Positions 36,385-48,482 are shown, counted from the stretch's first letter. The stretch: 64,000 nucleotides of DNA from Solanum dulcamara (GCF_947179165.1 NC_077239.1:17196501-17260500); one strand, 5' to 3'. Made by a program: numbers and translations. Notes: generated by a model not told the origin, from the sequence alone.

Positions 36385-38619
36385 AATAATTACTCCTTAT
36401 ACACCTCAAAAAAATGGTGTAACTAAAAGAAGGAATAAAATATTATTGGACATGACTATGTCCATGATAGCGTAGGTAAATTTGCCTATCTCTTTCTGTG
36501 AGGATGCATTATTGACTACGATCTACGTATTGAATAAAGTACCTTCTAAATCAATATCTTCCATTCCTTATGAACTTTGGATTGGTCATAAAATAAATCT
36601 TAATGATCTACGATCTTGGGGTTGTGCTACTTATATTAAAGATCATTTTGGTGAGTTTGGTAAATTAAGTCCAAAAGGAAAGAAATGTATCTTTGTAAGA
36701 TACTCTGCACCCTCTAAATGGTATGTATTCATTGGTAAATTGAAGGATGTAAGTATTACTGAAATTGTATCATGAGATGTCAGATTTTTGGAAAGTAATT
36801 TTCCTAAAAAGGGTGAAATAAATGAAGGTGAACCACTCTATGAAATATTGAATTCAGGAGATCAGATAATGTCATCGGAAACACTTGATAAATCAATGAA
36901 TCAAAAAATGGTTCCTGGTCCAAGTAGGAGTTTTGAATCCCAAAATTTTCTAGAGGAATCTAAATTTCAATTACGTAAGAGTACAAGAAAAGTTGTATCG
37001 AAACAATCTTATAAGATTGAGGATTATAATTTTTTGGTATCTCCCACATCATTGAATGAACCTAATTCTGTGGCTGAGGATTTATCGAACCCTAAAAAGA
37101 ATAAATGGTTAAAAATGATGAAAGAAGAATTAGAGTCCACGAAAATCAATAAAGATAAGGATCTTGTTGACCTTCCTCAGACATATAGATCTATTGGGAA
37201 TAAATAAATTTTCAAAGTTAAACACAAATTAGATGGGTCAATAGAAAGACACAAAGCACGATTAGTGGCAAAAAACATAACTCAAGAAGTTGGAATAGAT
37301 TATGAGAAAACTTTTTCACCATTTGTGAAGTTTACCTTTATACGATTACTTTTGGCTATTGTTGCACGTTTAGATGTAGAATTACACCAAATGGATGTGA
37401 AGATCGATTTTCTCAATGGAGAACTAAACGAGGAAATCTACATGGAACAACATGTAGGCTTCGTTGTTAAAGCCAAAAAAAGAAAGTTTGTAAATTAAAA
37501 AGATCAATTTATGACCTTTAGCAATCTTCAAGACAGTGGTCCTAAGATTTCATAAGAAGGTGATTTCATTTGATTTTAGCATGATCGATGAAGACTATTG
37601 CATCTAGGTGAAAATTTTCAATGGAAAGTTTGAAATTCTCTCTCTTTATGCGGATGACATTTTATTAGTCAGAAATAATTTAGAGTATGTAAAAACTGTT
37701 AAGTCATGGCTTTCAAAGTCATTTGACATGAAAAATATGGGTAAAACAGACTTATATTGAGTTTTAAAATTGAAAGAGATCGTTTCAAAAAGGTTTTGAG
37801 TCTATCTCAAGAAACATACATAAATAAGATTTTAGAACGCTTTCGAATGAATAGTTGCAAGCCTATGGATACATCAATAGAAAGAGGTGATACTTTAAGC
37901 CTTGAAATGTATTTAAAGACTGAAAAAGAAAAGGAAGACATGTCTCGAGTTCCATATTCTAGTGCTATCGAGAGTTTAATGTACGCTATGATATGTACTC
38001 ATCCAAATATTTGTCATGCCGTAGGTCTGGTAAACAAGTATCAATCCAATCTCAGAAGAGATTATTGGAAGACAGTGAAGAGAATATTTCGATATCTGAA
38101 GGGAACAATAGATTATTCACTATGCTATAGTGGATATGTTTTACTCCTGAGAGGTTACACGGATGGTGATTTGATTGGTGACCGGAATAATAGAAAATCA
38201 ACCTCCGATTATGCTTTCTTACTTAATGGTGGTGCTATTTCATGAAAAAGTAAGAAACAATCTTGCACAACTCTATCAACCATGAAATTTAAATTCGTAG
38301 CTTGTGCATCTGCAGTACAAGAAGCTGTTTGGTTAAAGAAATTCTTTGAGCATTTGAATATTGCAAATAATTCTAAGGGTCTCATAATTTTATTGCGATA
38401 GTCAAGCGGCTATCGCAAATACGAAGGATCCTAAGTATCACAACAAAATTATACATATTGACATCAAGTATAAATTTGTGAAAGATATAGTAGCAAGTGG
38501 AGAAATAAATCTACAATACATTTCTACTCGTGAAGTGATAGATGGTCCTTTTACAAATGCGATATCTAGAGACTTGTTTGAAAAATATGTTAAGGCTCTA
38601 GATTTGCATAGAATATGAT
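36385..38619 (+). pseudogene. C1 pol: integrase, reverse transcriptase, RNase H
   Basis: Integrase C-terminal half (36482-36775): LLTTIYVLNKVPSKS, PYELWIGHK, LRSWGCATYIK, GKKCIFVRY. Linker (36788-37207) with EDYNFLVSPTSLNEP and PKKNKWLKMMKEELES. Reverse transcriptase start (37265-37498): ARLVAKNITQEVGIDYEKTFSPFVK and MDVKIDFLNGELNEEIYMEQ. The catalytic YADD is at 37647-37658, in another frame. RNase H follows (37757-38245 and on): MYAMICTHPNICHAVG, GYTDGDLIGDRNNRKSTSDY, later CDSQAAIA near 38393 and HIDIKYKFVKDIV. The catalytic motifs survive but the reading frame is broken, so the polyprotein cannot be made. Confidence 0.88.
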
Positions 38620-38620
38620 G
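36385..38620 (+). mobile_element. C1: 5'-truncated Ty1/copia element
   Basis: Starts inside the integrase core (YTPQKNGVTKRRNKILLDM) and runs through the connection region, reverse transcriptase and RNase H to the end of the polyprotein at about 38619. At least four stops or frameshifts interrupt the frame. Gag, protease, integrase N-terminus and 5' LTR are missing; the left edge is a joint with the G3 LTR. Confidence 0.88.
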
Positions 38621-40000
38621 ATATTTATGTATTGTAAAACAATTTGATTGTTATAATGTTCTCATTAATATAAGACTGTTGAATTTATATTCATATCTAT
38701 TGTGTATGTGACAATTTTTAGAATTAAAGAATGTCAGACAAGTCGCGAGATTAGTTCTCTCACATGAGCAATCGCCTCTTACTTCGGAGAACGTGAAGAG
38801 ATGATTTCCACTATCATGTTATGGCTTGTTATATAAATCAGACAAGTGTATCTCTAAGAAGATGATTTTGAGGATCATTAAAAAGAGAAACTCGGCTTAG
38901 ACATTTAGGAGTGTCTAGACCAAGGTTTGTACGATGTTTGATAATTAAAAGAATGAGATATTTGTACCAGTATAAGGTGAAAACATCGCAACACGTGTTT
39001 CATACCACGTGTCTTAAGCGATCAATGTGTTACTGAAAGAATAGTTCTCTGCTTCTTCATTGTGTCGGACCCCGAAAAGTTAAATTAACTTTTCATTGGA
39101 ATACCCGTTAGCCTTTTACTGTTTCTTGAAGTTTCAATCAATGTTTCTACTTTAGCATGTCACTAATAGACATGAATGATTCGGTAGTGCAGTGTGTGTC
39201 GAGGAAAGCAATTGAATTGGAATAAGATAGATTTGAGTAAAAAGGAAAGACAATTAAAATAAATAATGTAACTTGCATACACAAGCCAACTATTACACTA
39301 ACCATGTAGGTGTCGAGTGTAATTGTGTATATTTAAAGTTTAACATGAACTCGAGTTCACCTTTTTTAAGAGGATGAGGGACCAAATAAGTAACTATAGG
39401 AGTAGTGAATGAAGTCTGGGTATAGTTAGTAAAATTATGCTTATATTAGTAGTGAATTCTTTCCACATGTGATTGAATTTCTATGTGGGGCTTGTAAAAC
39501 CTTAAAGGTAAGCTCTTGATGCTCATAGGTCGCACGAACTATTTATTGTATGAATTGTGTGTCTAGTTGATGTTGTATTGACTTGCGTCTTGTCCACCAT
39601 GTGCGAAGTGAGAGATGTAAATTTTGAGTCATGGTCACCCATGTGTATCGACCCGACTCAATCCAATATTATCCTACTCAAATATTATTTATTTCTAAAA
39701 AAGAACTAATAAAGGATAAATCTAATTTTTTGAAAAGTAGAGTTGTAACTGTTCAACATTTCCTTATAAAAGTTATCTTTTACTTTGGTTGAAAAGGTAC
39801 ATAAGAGAGAAAACAAAAAATCAAAGAAAAGAAAATCTATCCTTATTTCAGAATTCAACCAACACACTAAGAAGACACTTAGTTTTTGATAATTGCACTT
39901 CGTTTTCTTAAGAAAGGAAGTCAAATTTCGGGCTATTTCACGTTGATAACAAATTCAACACATTCCGCTGCAAATTTAAGGTACACATACTTTTGTTCTT
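38621..40000 (+). repeat. Probable C1 3' LTR and flanking DNA
   Basis: No coding sequence. A possible LTR start is TGTTATAATG at 38649. The stretch contains paired ACACGTG/CACGTG words (about 38991-39017) and ends in a Copia-like phrase 'cattccgctgca' near 39961. No second copy exists in the window, so edges are unproven. Confidence 0.4.
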
Positions 40001-41081
40001 GCTCTTTAACTTTCTTACATATATCATCACACTCAATTAAGGAAAAACTCAGAAACCTTGTTTGAATGAGAAAATTCTTTGGGTTACCTTAAGAGCAAAT
40101 CATTGAAAAAAAAGATTAGTTCTCAAATCAATCCCAACGATTATCAAGATCAAAGAATGATTCTCTACCAAATTCAAACAACAATCAGGATCGAAGATTG
40201 ATTCTCGGATCAATTCAAAGCAACGCTCAAGAGACAGCCAAATAGTATAACAGAATATCGTCATAAAAGAAGAAGATTGCAAATTTTCCTTTAGCAAAAA
40301 CCCTACTTAATTAGGCTTTCATCTTGTAAAAGCATGGTATTCAATATAGTATACTAGTGAAAAGAAAAGGAAATTTATGAACTATACAAGTAAAGGTTGT
40401 GACCACCAAGTGAACTATAATTTCTCATATCAGGAAAACTCTAGGAGGTTACAACAAGACAACTCCTATAATCTTAGATATGTTCAAAGCTCTAAGAAAA
40501 TCCTTGCAATCAAAAGAGATTGAATTAGACACCACATTGGTGATCCGAACTAGTATAGAAACCTTTATGTCTACTACGTCAATTGTTATGCATCAAAAAA
40601 ACTATTATATCAGTTAATTGCATAGAACAACAAACGGCTGATAATCTGACTAACTTGCCAAAATAATTCAAATTCAGCCCTCCTGGGTTTCAATAGTTAT
40701 ACATATTTTCACATTTCTCGTTTCCTCTGTCTTTCATGTGAGAAATGAAATAGAAACGAAAAAATGTGGGGTGCTTTACTTGAGTTTTTTAAAAGAAGAG
40801 AAAAAAATGGGGGAAATAGCTTTAAAAGAGAAAAAGGAAAAAGAAAAGTTTTGTAAATTACACGTAAGCTTAAAAATGCAGGATTCACATTTGAAAACTT
40901 TGAAAGTGAACCGCGGCTACAGAATGATAAATTATAGTCCCAAATTGAAACATTTCCACTCTAATTCCTCTTTCATATTTGTCTCTGTTTACCAAGTCCC
41001 TTTCTTTCCCCATATCTCTTCGTCTCAATCTTTCTTCTTCTCATCACATTTCCTCTCATTTTAGTGTTATTGCTCTAAAAA
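40001..41081 (+). promoter_or_regulatory. Upstream region of the patellin gene
   Basis: No other gene is seen. From about 40965 to 41065 the plus strand is strongly pyrimidine-rich (CTCTTTC, CTTTCTTTCCCC, CTTTCTTCTTCTC), a common plant 5' UTR signature. A weak TATA-like AAATTATAG lies near 40929. The transcription start is inferred, not shown. Confidence 0.45.
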
Positions 41082-43359
41082 ATGGATTCTTCCTCCCCCA
41101 TTTCTGTGCAAAAAGTGCTAAAATCCCAAGAATCAGCTCCAGAATCTTCACCAAAGCCACAACCTTTCAAGAAAAGCCTTGTGACTTCTCTAATGGAAGC
41201 AGCAACTTTAAGCACCCCATCTTTTAAAGAGGACTCTTACTTTACTTCCCACCTTAAGCCCTCTGAGAAGAAGGCATTACAAGAGTTGAAAGACAAGCTT
41301 CAAGCTTCTTCTTCTTCTTCTTCCATGTGGGGTATTCCACTTTTGGGTGGAGATGAAAAGGCTGATGTCATTCTATTGAAATTCCTTAGAGCAAGGGATT
41401 TTAAGGTTTCAGATTCACTTCACATGTTGGAAAAGTGTCTTTCTTGGAGGAAAGAGTTTGGTGCTGACACCATTTTGGAGGAAGAATTTTTAGGATTTAA
41501 AGAACTTGAAGGGATTGTTGCTTATATGAATGGGTATGATAGAGAAGGACACCCTGTTTGTTACAATGCTTATGGGGTGTTTAAAGATAAAGAAATGTAT
41601 GAAAGAATCTTTGGAGATGAAGAAAAACTAAAGAAATTCTTGAGATGGAGAGTTCAAGTTCTTGAAAGAGGGATTGAACAGCTACATTTCAAGCCTGGTG
41701 GAATTAATTCCATTATTCAGGTAACCATGGGCGAAACTAGTAGCCCGCATTATTATTACTTTAAATTGTCATGGTAGAATTCAGAATTCAGAATTCGTAA
41801 AGTTAAAATCTTGGATTCGCCTCTGTAGGTAACTGATCTAAAAGATATGCCTAAGAGAGAACTAAGGGTTGCTTCAAATCAGATACTATCTCTTTTCCAA
41901 GACAATTACCCTGAAATGGTGGCTCGTAAGGTGAATATTTTATTTTCATTTTGAGTAAAAATCTCATCTTTTTTCCTCCATCAGTTGTCTAACTTTTTGG
42001 TTATTTTTTTTTATAGATATTTATCAATGTGCCATGGTACTTCAGTGTGTTGTATTCAATGTTTAGTCCATTTCTGACTCAAAGAACCAAGAGCAAGTTT
42101 GTGATATCCAAGGAAGGAAACGTTGCCGAGACATTATACAAGTGGGTATTTTATTGCACTATACTAATTAATTGTCATCACGAATAGATATAAAAATTGT
42201 TTCTTTTTGTCCTTTTTGCTATCTGTCTCAGTAAAATGATCTTCCCTAATCCTTCTGTTTTGTTTGTTTCTTCATTTTCTTTAGATTAATATAATCCCAC
42301 ATATAGATTAAAAATAGAGTAAGTAAAGAATGCAGATTTTGAAATTTTTGTTGTTCACAGATTCATTAGGCCTGAGGATATTCCTGTTCAGTATGGTGGA
42401 CTGAGCAGAACCACTGATTTACAAAATGGCCCCCCAAAACCAGCTTCTGAGTTCACTGTCAAAGGAGGAGAGAAAGTCAATATTCAAATTGAAGGCATTG
42501 AGGTGAATTATTGCTTTTTCCTACTTTTGGTTCATTTTGAAAACAAGACTCAATAATTATTTGTGTCAAATTTTGAAATAACTCTACATTTTTCCATCTT
42601 AGCTGTACATAGGATACTCAATAATTTAACCTTCTCTGATTAAAGCAGATCCTAGATGGGGTCATTTTAATGATGTAACATTATGCCTGTCTTAATGTCT
42701 ATGACCATGCTTTCATACTATATGCTTGTGGTTAAACAAAGGGGATCAAAAATACTCGAAAGGAGTTTAAGAAATAAAGAAAAACTTTTGCTACTATATA
42801 TCCAAAGTAAAAAGAAAACCTTATGGTCTTGAAATGCCATGACATTTTTTAGGTGAATTATTGAAGGGTAAAACAAAAATATATCATTTCCAAAAGGTAG
42901 GGGTAAGACTACATACATACAACACACCACCCTTTTTAGACCCCAGACCCCAATTGTGGGATTATATAGATTATGTTGTTGTTAGAACAAACTAAAAGGG
43001 AAATATTGATATATTGGAGCAGAGTAAGTTGTTGAAATGTTTGGTTTAAGGTATTTGAGGATGTTATTGAGTGATGTTGAATAATGAAACAGGGTGGTGC
43101 AACAATAACATGGGACATAGTAGTAGGAGGATGGGAATTGGAATACAGTGCAGAATTTGTACCAAATGGTGAAGGCAGTTACACCATTGCTGTGGAGAAG
43201 CCAAGGAAAATTGCAGCCAATGAAGAGGCAATTCACAACTCATTCACTTCAAAAGAAGCTGGAAAAATGGTGCTTTCTGTAGACAACACTACCTCTCGCA
43301 AGAGAAAAGTTGCAGCCTATCGATATGTCGTCCGCAAATCTGCAACTATTTCAGCCTAA
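41082..43359 (+). CDS. PATL6: Patellin-6-like SEC14/GOLD phosphoinositide-binding protein, five exons
   Basis: Exons 41082-41720, 41829-41930, 42017-42141, 42361-42502 and 43093-43359 join in frame with GT-AG introns to 1275 bp, 424 residues. Patellins are peripheral membrane proteins that bind phosphoinositides and take part in membrane trafficking, cell-plate formation and auxin-carrier positioning. Residues 1-90 are variable and serine-rich; 94-125 is the CRAL-TRIO N-terminal helix region (ADVILLKFLRARDFKV); about 138-290 is the SEC14 lipid-binding domain (GHPVCYNAYGVF, FLRWRVQVLERG, FINVPWYFSVLYSMFSPFLT); about 315-420 is the GOLD domain (GGATITWDIVVGGWELEYSAEF). Length and sequence agree best with Arabidopsis PATL6 (409 residues as I recall). 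The ATG at 41082 is chosen because the family begins MD... shortly before the helix region. All exons are intact; this is the only intact host gene in the window. Confidence 0.95.
42878..42985 (+). mobile_element. LINE/SINE tail fragment in PATL6 intron 4
   Basis: Within intron 4 (42503-43092), 'aaaggtaggggtaagac', 'agaccccagacccc', 'ttgtgggatta' and 'gttgttgtta' match in order the tail of the LINE at 5697-5776 and of TS-type SINEs. AACAAA on both sides (42872-42877 and 42986-42991) may be the target duplication. There is no tRNA-like head, so it is a 5'-truncated LINE or SINE copy in the gene's direction. Confidence 0.7.
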
Positions 43360-45114
43360 AATAAAGAGAAAAAAAGCTGTTTTTGTTCGACTTTCTTTAT
43401 CACTAGGAGTTGTTTTTTTCATTTTGTTTGGGATAAGTTAGTAGTAATATCTTAAGTGATAGTGCGTTAGTATGAATGAATGTATAAATGGTGGTATTAT
43501 ATTTCCTTATTAGTACTACTAATATGAAGTGAAAAAGCACATTAATTAACTTAAGCTAATATATATATGGATTACCACTTCCACTTGATTGTGGGAGTTT
43601 TTATAAATGTTTGTGTTGATGAGGGCTTTTAAAATTTGCAAGTTTTGTTGAGGTGTAGTGTTTATTTTGCAGAAGTGGGTCAGTGGGTAAAAGACTTTAG
43701 AGGGCAAAATGTCTAGGTTTGAAAAGGAATTGAGTTGGTGTGTTGTTCTTTTTTTTTGTTGTTGGAAAAAATCAGTTTTATGGTCAGGCATGCTTTTTTG
43801 GGAAGTGTAAAAGAAGGAAACTTTGGCCCCAGGAGAGAGTGGATGTGGACTGAACTCTGGAGTTTTTTTCTGGGGCATATCATATGGGAAGATTTTGGAG
43901 CAAATTATTAAAGCAGACAAGTGGGGTCAATAATCCTTATCAGAGAGAGGAACAGACTGCTTTTCTTGTCTCATACTTCTCTTATAATTTTTATTGCAGA
44001 AAATTCAAACTTGTTTTCAAACTTTATTGGATTAGGTGAATTTCACATTATAGCTTTAAGGACAAATATTTTCTAAGCATTTTTCCTTTTCTATATTATT
44101 TAAATCAATTATTGTTGTGAATATCTACAATGACTCTCATACGACATACATATATATTATTTTAGAAAAATACTTAGCCCTCTTATATACATAAGATTGC
44201 AAAGATATACCTGATTCAGATAAACTATGAGCTAAAACTCACATTTTTGACACATGAAGATGTCCTAATTTATGATGCCATAACACGAGTTCATTATATC
44301 AAGAAGCATTCAAGGCATGTGTGAAAGACATAAGTCTACTAACAATAATATTTTCTTAACCTTTTTCCTTTTCTATATATATAATCTTAATTAACTATTG
44401 TAGTGAATAATCTATCTGTATAGTATTTCACTTTTTTGGGTGCAGGCTGTGCAAAACTGAGTTCCTGTTACTCTTCTGTTTTTGTTTGTTTTGTTGGGTT
44501 ACTGCAATGATATGATGGTGGTGAGTGTGCTTGGCTGTTTTTGATCTAAAGAACTCTTTATACTTGCCTTATTCTATGGTGTTACAGTGACTTTCTACAG
44601 ACTCGAGGTTTGTCAGTTTAAGGTTTTTTTTTTTTTACTATTATAAGCTAAAGATGAAAGGAACAAAAGAAAATCATTTAAATTTCAATCTAGTCTTGTG
44701 AGTGTCTCACGTGAAAGTAGCATACGTAATGTGGAAAACTCATTAAATTCTCTTTCCAAATAGTCATGATATTGAATGTGTCTACCTCTTCACAATCCTC
44801 CTTTAAAGATTTTAAGGTACATTTAAAGATCCATACTTCTGTGAACTTCTTTAGATCTGAATTGTTATGGGCTTTTAGATTACAATTTTTGTGGATAATA
44901 TTGAGAATGAACAAATACTATAGGTATGCTTTTGGTTTATTCCTTATAATGTAACGTAAAATAGATTAACATTTTGTAACTCTACATAATTAATTTTGTA
45001 TAACATCTCTAACTCCTAAGTATATGTGGAGTGAAAGAATTAAGTTGCTTTTTCATAAGTGGTTCACATTCATTTAAATAATGATTTTTTACTTTGTCAT
45101 AAGAAAAGATATTA
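43360..45114. other. PATL6 3' flank and intergenic DNA
   Basis: AATAAA occurs at 43360-43365, just after the stop, probably too early to be the main poly(A) signal. The 3' UTR probably ends before about 43600. No further gene is recognised; a T run is at 44624-44636. Confidence 0.45.
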
Positions 45115-45324
45115 GAGCTTCGATTGAATTGGCTTAAAAGTTGGTCAAATATACCTTTAAGTCAGTTTTTGACTTATGAAAATATTTGACAAATATAAAA
45201 TAACTTAAAATAAGTTTAAAATGACTTAAAATAAGTTAAGTCATTTTTTGACTTAAAAATCATTGAAGTTTGACTTTTTATTTTTGATTTAAAAGCTATT
45301 TTTTAAGCCAATCCAAACGGGCTC
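45115..45324. mobile_element. Foldback MITE with TTA duplication
   Basis: 210 bp. Left end GAGCTTCGATTGAATTGGCTTAAAA pairs with the right end (TTTTTTAAGCCAATCCAAACGGGCTC) over about 25 bp. TTA lies on both sides (45112-45114 and 45325-45327). The interior repeats AACTTAAAATAAGTT-like words that fold back. A three-base TTA duplication suggests a Tourist/Harbinger-type MITE. Confidence 0.8.
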
Positions 45325-45379
45325 TTAGCTTTTCAGAAAACTTGAAGTTACTTGTCTTCTCCCCTTACCTCAAAAGGTA

Positions 45380-46094
45380 CTTCATTCGTTTCAAAAAGAA
45401 TAATCTACTTTTTTTTAGTATGTTTAAAAAAGAATGACCCTTTTTTTTTGCAACATTTTAATTTCACCTTTTCACATAACATGTTTAAGGCCACAAGATT
45501 AAATGACACTTTGGTGTTAGGACCAAAATAATTAGGTGTCATGCAGAAGCTAGCAAAGTAAACTTCGAATGACCATGAATAAGAAGACAAACGAGAAATA
45601 TACCATAAGAGACACAAATTTTTAATGTGGTTCGATCAACTGACCTACGTCCACAACAGGAGATGAGCAATTCCACTATAAATATGAGAGTACAAAATAT
45701 CTAGAGAAATAACCTCACGCAATTCACTCAGAATAAAAAGAGGTTCACACAAGTGATAACGTATCACTTGTGTCTTACAATTTCTCTCCTCACACAAAAC
45801 TCTCAAATCCCCCTAGGACTACATTGTGAATGCTACCAAGTTAGAAGGAATGAGGCTCTATTTATAGAGTTATAAACTTTTTCTTACAAAAAAAAGGTCT
45901 AGCCAAATATAGATAATTTGTGTTTCCCTTTTAGGAAAGGAAAACCCAAATATACTAGGAAAGTTAGGACAAACTCCAACATTTGGTACATTTGACATAA
46001 CTTTAATTTAGAATAACAAGATTAAAAAGTATTCTTTATTTTCTTAAATTTCATGTCAAGTCAAACTAGACCATTCTTTTCTAAATGTAAGGAG
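45380..46094. mobile_element. Stowaway-like MITE split by solo LTR S2
   Basis: Ends CTTCATTCGTTTCAAAAAGAAT and (reverse complement) CTCCTTACATTTAGAAAAGAAT, flanked by TA (45378-45379 and 46095-46096). The arms pair over their length when S2 and one target copy are removed, giving a MITE of about 243 bp. It has the sequence character of the common solanaceous 'ctccctccgtttcaaaaagaatga' MITE. Confidence 0.8.
45515..45981. mobile_element. Solo LTR S2 (467 bp) with TTTGG target duplication
   Basis: TGTTAGGACC ... AAACTCCAACA, with TTTGG at 45510-45514 and 45982-45986. It contains two TATA-like sites, CTATAAATA near 45678 and CTATTTATAG near 45861 (the second reads on the minus strand), and a 27-bp palindrome. 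It is inserted in the MITE 45380-46094. Confidence 0.85.
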
Positions 46095-46349
46095 TATTAT
46101 TTCTATTTATCTATTTTTATGGGCAATCATTTTTTGTTAACTTCAACTTTCAGACACGAGTGCACGTGTTTGAAGTGTTGTGGAACCTTGGGGAGTGATC
46201 AGTCTAAACGATTTGTACCATAATCAAGTCAAAATTATTTTCAAGGCAACGACTTGTCACGACATAATATTTGTTCCCTAATTTTTTTTTCTTTTCTTGT
46301 TCATTGTCAATATCATCATACAATATTAATAAATGACTATTTTCTTGAG

Positions 46350-47400
46350 CACAATGCTTTTTGATCTTTTTGATCTGTCAAAATTTGCGCCTTTAGATGA
46401 AAAGAATTTTAAATGTTGATCACAAATTTGTTTCATTTTCTTTGAACAATTGAAGTTGATTATATTATTTTTGATAAATCTCCTACTGATAATTCTAATA
46501 ATGTTGTTAATGTTGCTAGCACTACCACTAGTTCTAACACTCCTGTGGTGGTTGTTGTTGGTGATGATGATGCTAAAAACAAGTTCCAAAAAGATAGTAA
46601 AATCTTTAGAGAACATTTGTTGAATCATATGACTAATTCTTTATTTGATTTATTTGTTACATATAAATCTTCTAAGAAATATGAGATAATGTGAGAAATA
46701 AATATGTTGTGGACGATGCCAAAAAGAAAAAAAAAAATATTGTTGGATAGTGGATTAAGTTCCAGATGATTGACAATAAGCCAATCATGGAACCAGTGTA
46801 CGAGTATGAAACTTGACTGCTAATATTCTCAATGAGGGCATGAAACTGTGTGCAATTTTTCATGTCAGTGTTTTGCTTGAAAAATTTCATCATCTTGGGA
46901 TGATTATAGAAATCAATTGTAGCATAAGAAAAATAATTTGACTCTCTAGAAATTGACTAGTCACACAAGAATTGAGGAGGAAAACCATCTCAAATATAAG
47001 ATGGAAGTTTTTTTTTAATTTTTTTAAGCTAATTTTGTGGAATATTCTGATACGGCTGGAAAGGCAAGTTCATAAACAAACAGATTAAAATCTTGTAAGG
47101 AGGACATGTGAAGAAAAATCACTTCAGCAAATTGGAGAGTCAACAAAAAGTAAAAGCAACCTTATTTAGTCTGCAAAAAATTTGATACCACGATTGTCCA
47201 ATACTATCTAAAAAAAGGGCAAAACTCAAAGAAAAACGAACAAAGTGTTGTCCAAGCTTACCTTGCTGAGGATAATGAAGTGACCATTGTTATAGGCATC
47301 GAAGCGATCTGGCATGACTTACTGTGTGTTAGACACAATGTTAGAAAGCGTGAAGTTTTGATGAATGATGAGAGAATATGAAACATGTCAGCCAATATGT
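46350..47400 (+). pseudogene. Copia gag remnant
   Basis: Plus-strand pieces resemble the N-terminal gag (UBN2-type) region of Copia elements: after an open stretch (46440-46690) come SWDDYRNQL, an IEEENHLKYK phrase, and further on a lysine-rich region and VVQAYLAEDNEV. Many stops interrupt it. No integrase or transcriptase follows, so it is an isolated fragment. Open frames on the minus strand here are shadows. Confidence 0.55.
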
Positions 47401-48477
47401 TCCAGGGGAATAATGAAATGAATGAGTATACTTTCAAGTCTGGCGTATAAAATCAAGGCAGACAGAAGTGCTGAAATTTAGGCAGACAAAAGTGCTGAAA
47501 TCTAGGAAAGGATAACTGTGATTCAAGGTGAATAAGTCAAACCTGAAGGAGTTCGAGTCCTACAACAACACTAAAAAGAGAATTCAGTTGGAAGGAGGAG
47601 TCCAACTCAAAGTAGAGCTCAAGAGTAACAAGAATTTGTTTTGACAACAGATTTATTTTCAACAAGGAGTTCTATATGAATTACAACTTTGTGGGCATAG
47701 TGCTTAAATAGATGAGAAGAGTCTCTGAAGACTTAAGCACTCACATAGCAAAAAGGTATAGCAAAAAGGTGATTGGCGAATTGGCTTTGAAAAGGTGCTG
47801 CTGAACCTTGAAGTGACTCATTGAAGAAACTGATCCTTTTACAGAGTTTATGTTTTAGAAAGTTTTTCTTTGAGTCTGTGATTTGATGTATTGATAATTC
47901 AATGAGTTATAAACTGAAGTAGAGATATAATCTTCAAGTTGTGGGCAACACGTAGACTTGGAAACACATACCTTGAGAGGTGTGTGATATCATAAGGTTT
48001 AATTTATTATTCGTTAGGTTACATAGTTTATAATTATTTTATGGTAAGACTCGTTTTCCGTTAGTGAAGTTAGGAGAAAATTCTTGTTGGGGTTAAGAGG
48101 GCAGAACCTTAACTTAAACTTGATGGAATTAATAGTATTTTAACTTGTCTCCTCAAATAACAAGCAGCCTCCTCAAACACAAGACCTTGAATCAAGAAGA
48201 AACCATTTGAAAATCACAATGCAATAATAAAATTAAGGTTACACTAATTTATCTTATAATTCAATACCCATCTATACTTCTTCTTCTCTCCCAGATGCAT
48301 ATCAACAAAAACCACACACATATAAATAATTCCTAAAAATTCCAGCAATAAGAACATTAAGAAAGTACTTCAAAATAGCCCAACATCACATAACAACCCA
48401 AATACAATTATTCAACCACCTATTCGTGTGTTCTTGATTACATAGCTTATAGATCTTGGCTTGGATGGTAGGGGAAC
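47401..48477. repeat. Unassigned repeat-like DNA
   Basis: No gene. The phrase AGGCAGACAAAAGTGCTGAAAT occurs twice in tandem (about 47453-47503). Sequence around 47640-48060 has an LTR-like look but no ends or second copy. The last five bases (CCTTA is 48478-48482) are the G4 target duplication. Confidence 0.35.
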
Positions 48478-48482
48478 CCTTA

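Noticed and set aside
38621..40000. Precise ends for the Copia 3' LTR
   Set aside because: TG/CA candidates exist but no second LTR or duplication is available in the window to confirm them.
40738..41064. Separate small gene before PATL6
   Set aside because: A lysine-rich AT-biased frame running through the pyrimidine-rich leader; no similarity and probably the 5' region of PATL6.
43546..43920. 124-codon minus-strand frame after PATL6
   Set aside because: No recognisable domain; sequence composition is like flanking intergenic DNA.
46326..46893. Two minus-strand open frames (100 and 73 codons)
   Set aside because: Antisense to Copia gag remnants; no similarity of their own.
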